Source: DATMBL01 sp050735975
Lineage (GTDB): Bacteria > Desulfobacterota > Binatia > UBA9968
Direction of reading: 5' to 3'
DNA length: 11,126 nucleotides
Assembly (NCBI GenBank): GCA_050735975.1
Contig: JBOHVS010000064.1
Coordinates: 1-11,126 of the forward strand
Part shown: piece after piece, positions 6,100 through 11,126 of the stretch
Layout: every line of letters begins with the position of its first letter
How positions within the stretch are numbered: position 1 is the stretch's first letter
The notes under the pieces: generated by a model
What the model was told of the DNA's origin: nothing
The model's database searches: none
The model's input: the letters and a program-made list of their open reading frames with translations, nothing else
Translations under genes and position numbers: made by a program

Positions 6100-8844
6100 T
6101 TAGTTCCTTCCTGCCTGAATTCTCTCCAGGCTTAGCTTTAGGGCGCGCATTTTCTCCGCATACTGATTCGCCTTTTCCCGTTCTTTCTGAATCACCGACT
6201 CTTTCGCTTTGTTCAAAAATTCGGCATTGGAGAGTTTCTTTTGAACTCGGGCAAGTTCTTCCTCTATTTTGCCGACCTCTTTGTTTAATCTTGCCTGTTC
6301 CTCCTCCAAGTTGATCATATCACCAAGAGGGACATAGATTTCGGTCGCGCCGGCGACCGCCGTGGCGGCGCCCTTCGGCCGGGCCTCCGTGTCTCGATAG
6401 TCCGCCGATCCGACGCGGGCAAGCACCCTGAGGTAAGGCTCTTGCTTCCGGAGCAGCGCGAGATCTGTGGCCGGTCCATAGAAAATCACGCCAATATCCT
6501 TGCCGGGGGGGCAGTTCATTTCCGTGCGAAGATTCCTGATAGCGCGAACCGTCCCCATCAAAAACTCCATCTCCCTTTCGGCATCGGAATCGATCCAGGC
6601 TTCTTCAGTCCGTGGATAAGGCTGAACCATGATACTCTTTCGGTCTTCTCCCAACACCTGCCAGATCTCTTCTGTGACAAACGGAATAATCGGGTGGAGC
6701 AACAGCAGAATGTGTTCTAAAATCTCGAGCAAAAGCCGCTGGCTCTTTTTCGAATCGCCGCCCATCGTCCCGTTCAACGATAGTTTACTCATCTCGATGT
6801 ACCAGTCACAGAACTCGTGCCATGTGAACTGGTAAAGAACATTAGCGAAATCATTAAACCGGTAGGCGTCGATGGCTTTTCTGGCCGCCGCGATCGTGGC
6901 GGCCAGGCGCGAGCGGATCCACCGATCAGCCGAATTCAGGCCGCTATCGTAAAGAGCGGGCGGAGGCGGTGTTTGAGCATTCGCCGGATCGCTTAGGTTC
7001 AGCAGAACGAACCTGGCGGCGTTCCATAGCTTGTTGACGAAGTTCTGGTAGCCGGCGATGCGATCTTCGGCCAGTTTGATATCACGGCCCATAGCGGCCA
7101 TTGCCGCCAGAGTGAAACGAAACGCATCTGTGCCATATTCCTGCATGACCTCCAGGGGATCGATGACGTTGCCCTTCGATTTCGACATCTTCTGCCCCTG
7201 CTCGTCGCGCACGAGGGCGTGAATGTAAACGTCACGAAACGGCACATCATCCATGAATTTGAGTCCCATCATGATCATGCGCGCGATCCAAAAGAAAAGA
7301 ATATCGAAACCACTGATCAGGGTGGATGTCGGGTAAAAAGTCGTCAGATCGCCGGTCCGCTCAGGCCATCCCAGGGTAGAGAACGGCCATAGACCGGATG
7401 AGAACCAGGTATCCAGCACATCGGGATCTTGCACCAGATCGCGTCCGCCGCATTTTGGACAGGCTTCGGGCGCTTGCCGGGCAACGATCGGCCGGGCGTC
7501 TTTCGTGAGAATGTATTCACCGGCGTTTCCACGAATGATGTTTGCCGCGTCGCATGCCCGGCAGTACCACGCAGGTATCTGATGGCCCCACCAGATCTGT
7601 CGCGAGACGCACCAGTCCTTGATATTCTCCATCCAGGCGAAATAAGAGTTGGTCCAACCCTCCGGGATGATCCGAACGTTCCCTTCTCTAACCGCCCGCA
7701 TTGCCGGGCCGGCCAGCGGTTTGATATCGACGAACCATTGCGGCGTTAGATAAGGCTCCACCACAGTTTGACAGCGATAACAGCGTCCAATGGCGTGACG
7801 GTAGGGTTCGACTTTCTCCAAATAGCCGTTTTCTTTGAGCTCGGCGACGATGAGTTTTCTGGCCTCGAACCTGTCTTTCGAGTCGTAACGACCGATCCAA
7901 TCGCCTTTTTCGCCGCGCGCGGTAAATGCGGCTGCAGCGATTTTGGCATCGGCATCGAAGATGCTGATCTTATCCAGTTCGTAACGCACGCCGATTTCGA
8001 AATCGTTAAAGTCGTGGCCAGGGGTGATTTTGAGCGCTCCGGTGCCGAATTCCTTATCGACGTAGGTATCGGCAAGCAGTGGCACGACGCGACCCGTTAT
8101 CGGCAAGCGGATCTTTTTACCGGCATAAGATTTGTAACGGCCGTCCTCCGGATGCACTGCTACCGCCGTATCGCCGAGCATCGTTTCGGGCCGGGTTGTA
8201 GCCACTACCAGCTCTAGGGACGGCTCATCGGCCAACGGATAACGGATGTGCCATAGATTCCCATCGGTCTCTTCATGGACCACTTCGATATCGGCCAAAG
8301 CGGTCTTGCACCGGGGACACCAGTTGATGAGCCGCTCCGCGCGGTAGAGTAGACTGTCTTCCCAGAGCCTGACGAAGGCTTCGCGAACGGCCAGGGACAG
8401 ACCCTCATCCATCGTGAACCGCTCATGGTTCCAATCACACGACACGCCTAGCGACTTGAGTTGATGGAGAATTGTGCTGCCGGCTTCCTGCTTCCAGGCC
8501 CAAACTCGCTCGATGAACTTCTCGCGCCCGATCTGAGCGCGGGTGAGTCCCTCTGCCGCAAGACGGCGCTCGACGACGTTTTGAGTCGCTATACCGGCGT
8601 GGTCCGTACCGGGCACCCACAGAACACGATAGCCGTCCATTCTCTTATACCGGCAGAGAATGTCCTGGAGCGTGTTGTTGAGCGCGTGTCCCATATGCAA
8701 CGATCCCGTTACATTGGGAGGTGGAATGACCATGGAGAAACAGGGCCCCGTTTCCTTCGCCGGCGCGAAAAAGCCCGATTGGAGCCAGCGGGCATACCAC
8801 TTGGGTTCGACGTCTTGGTGCGAATATGCTTTCGGCAGCAGCAT
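6100..8844 (-). CDS. valS: Valyl-tRNA synthetase
   Basis: This class I aminoacyl-tRNA synthetase charges tRNA-Val in the cytoplasm. The protein has 914 residues, within the normal bacterial range. It shows the HIGH signature as HMGH (50-53) in PPPNVTGSLHMGHALN and the CP1 editing-domain motif ATTRPETMLGDTAV (215-228). WCVSRQIWWGHQIPAW (411-426) and KMSKSKGN (552-559) are also present, followed by the anticodon-binding helical domain. Cysteine pairs at 176/179, 428/431 and 462/465 suggest structural zinc sites. The C-terminal 60-70 residues (EEEQARLNKEV... to SLERIQ) form the long coiled coil that contacts tRNA in bacterial ValRS. It begins 4 nt after the stop of the receiver-like gene and has no clear Shine-Dalgarno, so it may depend on coupled translation. 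Confidence 0.97.
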   Translation of the reverse strand: MLLPKAYSHQDVEPKWYARWLQSGFFAPAKETGPCFSMVIPPPNVTGSLHMGHALNNTLQDILCRYKRMDGYRVLWVPGTDHAGIATQNVVERRLAAEGLTRAQIGREKFIERVWAWKQEAGSTILHQLKSLGVSCDWNHERFTMDEGLSLAVREAFVRLWEDSLLYRAERLINWCPRCKTALADIEVVHEETDGNLWHIRYPLADEPSLELVVATTRPETMLGDTAVAVHPEDGRYKSYAGKKIRLPITGRVVPLLADTYVDKEFGTGALKITPGHDFNDFEIGVRYELDKISIFDADAKIAAAAFTARGEKGDWIGRYDSKDRFEARKLIVAELKENGYLEKVEPYRHAIGRCYRCQTVVEPYLTPQWFVDIKPLAGPAMRAVREGNVRIIPEGWTNSYFAWMENIKDWCVSRQIWWGHQIPAWYCRACDAANIIRGNAGEYILTKDARPIVARQAPEACPKCGGRDLVQDPDVLDTWFSSGLWPFSTLGWPERTGDLTTFYPTSTLISGFDILFFWIARMIMMGLKFMDDVPFRDVYIHALVRDEQGQKMSKSKGNVIDPLEVMQEYGTDAFRFTLAAMAAMGRDIKLAEDRIAGYQNFVNKLWNAARFVLLNLSDPANAQTPPPPALYDSGLNSADRWIRSRLAATIAAARKAIDAYRFNDFANVLYQFTWHEFCDWYIEMSKLSLNGTMGGDSKKSQRLLLEILEHILLLLHPIIPFVTEEIWQVLGEDRKSIMVQPYPRTEEAWIDSDAEREMEFLMGTVRAIRNLRTEMNCPPGKDIGVIFYGPATDLALLRKQEPYLRVLARVGSADYRDTEARPKGAATAVAGATEIYVPLGDMINLEEEQARLNKEVGKIEEELARVQKKLSNAEFLNKAKESVIQKEREKANQYAEKMRALKLSLERIQAGRN

Positions 8845-8848
8845 ACGA

Positions 8849-9397
8849 CTATTTATTAGTTGTCCTTTGGCCGGTTTTTGTCCTTTGTTGACGCGGCCCC
8901 TCTTCTACTACAATATCCACCAGTTCGATGATTTGCGCGTCCTGATCATCACCGGCGGCGGTTTTCCTTTCCTTGTCCATGGCCGGCGGTTTTGAAGTCC
9001 CTTTGCTGCCCTTCTCTGTGTCATTGACTTTTCCGTTTGACCTGGTCGCCTGAGCATGCCCCAAACATTGGGCCAACGCCGCGAGCAAAGGCTCTCGGGC
9101 AATGGGCCGACGGAGCACAACGAACTTTTCTCGACTCGTAACGCTCGATTCGTCTTCGGACTCCAACCAGATCACCGGCACGCGCCAGTTTTGAACGGCC
9201 CGCGCCGTTTGCGCGTTGAGACCGTTCTTTTCGCGTAGCGCCGCCGCATCGACAATAAGCACATCGTATTCTTTGGGAGCGGCAGCGTCTGAATCGGACA
9301 AAGTCTCAGCGATTTGAACCTCATGATCCGGAAAAAGCGAACGCACGATCGCTTGCCGCAGCATCTTAGATGGTTCGACAACCAGTATCTTGCTCAT
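8849..9397 (-). CDS. Degenerate response-regulator receiver domain protein with charged C-terminal tail
   Basis: From ATG at 9397 the protein has 182 residues. Residues 2-113 fit a CheY-like receiver: beta-1 KILVVEPS, beta-3 YDVLIVDAA with the phospho-acceptor-type Asp50, PVIWLES for beta-4, and VVLRRPI in place of the usual K-P near beta-5. The acidic pair after beta-1 is reduced to Glu8-Pro9 and the conserved lysine is Arg97, so phosphorylation may be weak or lost. Residues 114-182 are hydrophilic and probably disordered, except for the hydrophobic-acidic QIIELVDIVVEEG (155-167). There is no DNA-binding domain. The start was chosen because MSKILVVEPS is the natural beginning and a GGAAG precedes it; an upstream in-frame ATG at 9460 would add repeat-encoded residues. 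It is the first gene of the minus-strand operon, 4 nt before valS. Confidence 0.8.
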   Translation of the reverse strand: MSKILVVEPSKMLRQAIVRSLFPDHEVQIAETLSDSDAAAPKEYDVLIVDAAALREKNGLNAQTARAVQNWRVPVIWLESEDESSVTSREKFVVLRRPIAREPLLAALAQCLGHAQATRSNGKVNDTEKGSKGTSKPPAMDKERKTAAGDDQDAQIIELVDIVVEEGPRQQRTKTGQRTTNK

Positions 9398-9415
9398 AGT
9401 GCTTCCGTTGTTAAA

Positions 9416-9434
9416 TTCGCAATCCGCAATTCCC
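9416..9434. repeat. CGCAATCCGCAATT word repeat, copy 1
   Basis: TTCGCAATCCGCAATTCCC (9416-9434) recurs in extended form at 9506-9537. It flanks the palindrome at 9448-9494 and lies just upstream of the receiver-gene start. Confidence 0.6.
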
Positions 9435-9447
9435 TTAAAAACTCTTT

Positions 9448-9494
9448 GCCACAAAGACACGAAGGCACAAAGAAAACCTTAGTGCCTTGGTGGC
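9448..9494. repeat. 47-nt imperfect palindrome of the CACAAAGACACGAAGG type
   Basis: The left arm GCCACAAAGACAC and the right arm ending GTGCCTTGGTGGC are complementary with two mismatches over 13 bases at the outer ends. An inner AAGGCAC faces GTGCCTT. This could form a cruciform or RNA hairpin. From memory, similar words are common in spacers of environmental deltaproteobacteria-like genomes, but no search was run. Confidence 0.6.
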
Positions 9495-9505
9495 TAATCT
9501 TGCAT

Positions 9506-9537
9506 TTCGCAATCCGAAATCCGCAATTCGCAATTTC
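9506..9537. repeat. CGCAATCCGAAATCCGCAATTCG word repeat, copy 2
   Basis: This stretch consists of CGCAATCC / GAAATC / CGCAATTCG / CAATTTCC words, a longer variant of the sequence at 9416-9434 in the same orientation. Confidence 0.6.
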
Positions 9538-9565
9538 CTTTGCTCTTTGCCCTTTGCTCCTTGCC
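9538..9565. repeat. CTTTGCTCTTTGCCCTTTGC-type quasi-periodic tract
   Basis: Four successive words of about 7 nt (CTTTGCT, CTTTGCC, CTTTGCT, CCTTGCC) differ by single bases. The plus-strand sequence at 10090-10116 (GGAGCAAGGAGCACGG...) resembles the complement of this word type. Confidence 0.55.
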
Positions 9566-9577
9566 TCAACGGTAATC

Positions 9578-9606
9578 TTGACAACCCGTTGACCCCAAGC
9601 TACATA
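9578..9606 (+). promoter_or_regulatory. Putative sigma-70-type promoter of the tRNA-Leu gene
   Basis: A perfect -35 hexamer TTGACA (9578-9583) is followed after 17 nt by TACATA (9601-9606), part of the AT-rich TACATAAATA. The -10 match is only partial. The predicted start site, about 9613, lies some 20 nt upstream of the tRNA. Confidence 0.5.
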
Positions 9607-9635
9607 AATAACGGAACATCCGGATTTGGCTGGGC

Positions 9636-9722
9636 GCGAAAGTGGCGGAATTGGTAGACGCGCAGGATTCAGGATCCTGTGGGATAACACCCGTGGGGGT
9701 TCGATTCCCCCCTTTCGCACCA
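9636..9722 (+). tRNA. tRNA-Leu, anticodon CAG, CCA end encoded
   Basis: This is a complete class II tRNA of 87 nt. The acceptor stem is GCGAAAG (9636-9642) paired with CTTTCGC (9712-9718), then discriminator A and encoded CCA (9720-9722). The D-arm contains the GGCGGAATTGGTAGACGC sequence typical of tRNA-Leu. The anticodon stem CAGGA/TCCTG (9663-9667/9675-9679) encloses the loop TTCAGGA with anticodon CAG at 9670-9672, which reads CUG. The long variable arm has a GGG/CCC stem, and the T-arm is GGGGG-TTCGATT-CCCCC. It is transcribed away from the minus-strand operon. No clear intrinsic terminator follows. Confidence 0.98.
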
Positions 9723-9734
9723 AATAGTGATTAT

Positions 9735-9857
9735 CTAGCATACAAGCCTGAGTTTCTCTAACATCTGCATTGCCTCTCCTGAGAAAAACCGGAACAACTC
9801 AGCGGCGTCGGCGTGACCCGCTTCGGCGAGTTCGGCCGATATAAATAGTGGAATAGC
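9735..9857 (-). pseudogene. Possible C-terminal gene remnant (40 open codons, no start)
   Basis: The minus strand is open for 40 codons from just after a TAG at 9860-9858 to a TAG at 9737-9735. It encodes an alanine- and glutamate-rich helix-like peptide (ISAELAEAGHADAAELFRFF, then SGEAMQMLEKLRLVC). The composition looks protein-like, but there is no start codon before the final residues and a run of this length is expected by chance fairly often. I recognise no family. Confidence 0.2.
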
Positions 9858-9893
9858 CTAGCAAAGGGGGATTCTGGTCCTGAGAACCTTACT

Positions 9894-9912
9894 AACAGTA
9901 TCTAAAACTGTT
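9894..9912. repeat. Small inverted repeat AACAGT-N7-ACTGTT
   Basis: Perfect 6-bp arms at 9894-9899 and 9907-9912 lie directly upstream of the first ACAGGCTG motif. This could be an element boundary; no further support is visible. Confidence 0.35.
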
Positions 9913-9913
9913 T

Positions 9914-10048
9914 ACAGGCTGGTCAAAAATGGCCTCAGATGCGAGGCGCATGAGCAAGCGAAGCTTGCGCTAAGGGCCAAGCGCATTGCGGAGGTAACAG
10001 GCTGTTGAAAAAAGTCCACCTGCTTCCTGTCTGCGTGCAACGCACAGG
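9914..10048. repeat. Diverged ACAGGCTG(G/T)T(C/G)AAAAA repeat pair with internal hairpins
   Basis: ACAGGCTGGTCAAAAATGGCC at 9914-9934 and ACAGGCTGTTGAAAAAAGTCC at 9997-10017 are direct copies 83 nt apart. The first is followed by a perfect GCAAGC-GAA-GCTTGC hairpin (9954-9968). The second is followed by a TGCGT-GCA-ACGCA hairpin with outer CCTG/CAGG pairs (10026-10048). From memory, intergenic repeats beginning CAGGCTGTTGAAAAA are widespread in proteobacteria and often end in the inverted TTTTTCAACAGCCTG. That inverted end is not seen here. Confidence 0.5.
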
Positions 10049-10089
10049 CGCAATCGTCTCGCTCCAACGTACGAACTGGCAAAGCGCAT

Positions 10090-10146
10090 GGAGCAAGGAG
10101 CACGGGGCAGGGAGCCTGGCGCAGCGATCTGGACCTCTGACTTCTG
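10090..10146. repeat. Purine-rich GGAGCAAGGAGC words and ACCTCTGACTTCTG word next to the cytochrome start
   Basis: The plus strand carries GGAGCAAGGAGCACGGGG plus CAGGGAGCC (10090-10116) and ACCTCTGACTTCTG (10133-10146). Both are quasi-periodic words of 6-8 nt with single-base changes. They occupy the place where a ribosome site for the cytochrome would be expected. Confidence 0.4.
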
Positions 10147-10156
10147 CGCAATAAAA

Positions 10157-10504
10157 ATGATGAGACGATCAAGGAATGTTTTTCTCTTGGCTTTCCTGGT
10201 GCTAGTCACAGGCGCCTGCTCCAAAGATTCAGAGCAGGCAGGCCAAAATTCAGACTGGCAAAGAGGCAGGGCTGTCTACATCGCTAACTGCGTTGCCTGC
10301 CACAATAACGATCCCTCAAAGGATGGCCCCATCGGCCCGGCACTTAAGGGTTCGTCGGAAGCGTTGCTTGAGCATCGGGTTCTCCGCATCGAGTACCCGG
10401 CGGGCTATCAGCCTAAGCGGAATACCAAGGTGATGCCGACGTTTCCATTTTTGAAGTCTGAGATCCCTTACCTCGCCGCCTACCTGGTTAACAGGGAAGG
10501 TTGA
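10157..10504 (+). CDS. Monoheme c-type cytochrome, probable lipoprotein
   Basis: From ATG at 10157 the protein has 115 residues. It has a positively charged N-terminus (MMRRSRN), a hydrophobic stretch (VFLLAFLVLVTGA, 8-20) and Cys21 in a near-lipobox TGAC. Export and lipid anchoring are therefore likely, although the lipobox is not canonical. The heme-binding motif is CVACH (45-49), and Met93 in KVMPTF is the likely second axial ligand, as in small class I cytochromes. Such proteins carry single electrons outside the inner membrane. The start was chosen because the signal peptide begins there; an ATG at 10088 would add repeat-encoded residues. No Shine-Dalgarno is evident. It converges with the PuuD-like gene, whose known relatives carry a C-terminal cytochrome c domain, so it may be that protein's electron acceptor. 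Confidence 0.85.
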   Translation: MMRRSRNVFLLAFLVLVTGACSKDSEQAGQNSDWQRGRAVYIANCVACHNNDPSKDGPIGPALKGSSEALLEHRVLRIEYPAGYQPKRNTKVMPTFPFLKSEIPYLAAYLVNREG

Positions 10505-10552
10505 GAAAAAACCTAGGCTACGGCTGAGGCAGAGCAAAAACCAGGAGAACCT

Positions 10553-11126
10553 CTAGCGCATCAGGACCAGAAACAGCACGTAAAATACCACGGTCAAGAT
10601 AAACCCGAACCATAGTGCTCCTGATACCGAGTCCAATGGCTTTTTGGTCGCTCCCTGTGTTCCCACGAGGGCGTTGTACTCGACGGCGCCGGTTATGATC
10701 AGCGAAAGAATCCAAAACACGGCGTCGGCGCGAGATGGCCCCACCAATGAAGTATAGTGGCTTGCTGCTCCCATGAAGAACAGCATCGGGATAGAGAAAA
10801 CCGTGTTCGTTCTCGACGCCAGCGCGCTGCGGCGACCGGCGCCGGCGGCCGCAGGTAAGGCTTGACCTCCCTGGGCGACCTGATTCGTGGAGGCGATAAC
10901 GATTTGCTGGTTCGGCCAGATCACAAGCCACACGTTCAAGAACATGATCGTTCCGATCAACCCGCCCAGGGTGATCGTCACGCCGTAAGACGAGCTGAAA
11001 AACAAACCTGCGCCCATTTCACCGAGCCTCATAAGATACATGAGGAGGCCGGCCAAGAAGGTGACCATAGCTGACCAACGAAACCACCACAGAGCGCGAG
11101 GCACGAGCTTCTGGACCGCGCCGGGT
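10553..11126 (-). CDS. PuuD/Urate_ox_N-like integral membrane protein, N-terminus cut by window edge
   Basis: The frame is open from the right edge to TAG at 10555-10553, giving 190 visible residues and no certain start (a GTG at 11104 is possible but probably internal). At least five membrane segments are visible: FRWSAMVTFLAGLLMYLM, a GGLIGTIMFLNVWLVIW region, FSIPMLFFMGAASHY, FWILSLIITGAVEY and LWFGFILTVVFYVLFLVLM. The segments LVPRALWWFRWSAM, MFLNVWLVIWPNQQ and ASRTNTVFSIPMLFFM match my knowledge of the Urate_ox_N (PF06181) domain of PuuD urate hydroxylase. In PuuD this domain is followed by a cytochrome c domain. Here the chain stops after the last membrane helix, and a separate cytochrome c gene lies 48 bp away in convergent orientation. 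Family call is good; urate as substrate is not established. Confidence 0.72.
   Translation of the reverse strand, partial: PGAVQKLVPRALWWFRWSAMVTFLAGLLMYLMRLGEMGAGLFFSSSYGVTITLGGLIGTIMFLNVWLVIWPNQQIVIASTNQVAQGGQALPAAAGAGRRSALASRTNTVFSIPMLFFMGAASHYTSLVGPSRADAVFWILSLIITGAVEYNALVGTQGATKKPLDSVSGALWFGFILTVVFYVLFLVLMR

Larger units (their letters stand above)
9723..10156. other. 434-bp spacer without a convincing gene, repeat-bearing
   Basis: Between the tRNA and the cytochrome gene no frame shows a start, a ribosome site and recognisable protein similarity. The stretch contains a possible coding remnant on the minus strand (9735-9857) and a 6-bp inverted repeat AACAGT/ACTGTT (9894-9912). It also has two diverged ACAGGCTG-headed motifs (9914 and 9997), hairpins at 9954-9968 and 10026-10048, and purine-rich or CTTCTG-type words up to the cytochrome start. 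Confidence 0.6.

Noticed and set aside
7768..8217. Plus-strand frame of 149 codons, and 8461-8859
   Set aside because: They are antisense to the conserved valS and lack any family resemblance.
9636..10156. Integrated element using tRNA-Leu as attachment site
   Set aside because: No duplicate of the tRNA 3' end was found downstream within the window, and there is no integrase.
9912..10224. Minus-strand frames of 84-86 codons
   Set aside because: They overlap repeats and the signal-peptide region of the cytochrome, and the translation is cysteine/arginine-rich with no recognisable features.
10505..10552. Bidirectional terminator between the convergent genes
   Set aside because: The 48-nt gap contains A-runs and CCTAGGCT/GGCTGAGG-like bits but no stem of convincing length followed by a T-run on either strand.
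10518..10931. Minus-strand 137-codon frame
   Set aside because: It is an out-of-frame shadow of the PuuD-like membrane protein, which has clear membrane helices and family segments.

Overview
The window is ordinary bacterial chromosome with unusual intergenic DNA. Gene content (a nadC-birA-coaX block, an EF-G2-type factor, an ACMSD-like amidohydrolase, a PuuD-like membrane protein with a cytochrome c) and the many word-like intergenic repeats suggest an uncultivated soil or sediment lineage of the broad deltaproteobacterial / Binatota / NC10 type. No phylogenetic marker was compared, so this placement is an inference of modest confidence.

Layout. From 9397 down to 1 all genes lie on the minus strand. 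In transcription order they are: a degenerate receiver-domain protein (9397-8849), valS (8844-6100), nadC (6094-5243), birA (5227-4430) and coaX (4425-3634). These are separated by 4-15 nt and are probably one operon linking tRNA charging with NAD, biotin-transfer and CoA biosynthesis. A 275-bp stretch of imperfect direct and inverted repeats (about 3380-3660) follows and intrudes into the end of coaX. A second tight block comes next: an EF-G-like GTPase (3358-1253), a 69-residue zinc-ribbon protein (1237-1028) and an amidohydrolase that runs off the left edge (1023-<1). The Shine-Dalgarno of the amidohydrolase lies in the last codons of the zinc-ribbon gene.

The right part is different. A repeat-rich spacer (9398-9577), a sigma-70-like promoter and a complete plus-strand tRNA-Leu(CAG) (9636-9722) are followed by 434 bp with no convincing gene. 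That gap holds small hairpins and two diverged copies of an ACAGGCTG-headed motif. Next come a plus-strand monoheme cytochrome c, probably a lipoprotein (10157-10504), and, convergent with it, a PuuD/Urate_ox_N-like membrane protein (>11126-10553) that lacks the cytochrome domain known from PuuD. The two may form a split version of that architecture.

No CRISPR array, phage, transposase or rRNA was seen. The most unusual signal is the set of quasi-periodic word-like repeats of several unrelated sequence types (AACCTYARCCTTAGCC-like, CGCAATCCGCAATT-like, CACAAAGACACGAAGG-like, CTTTGCTCTTTGCCC-like) that fills the spacers.
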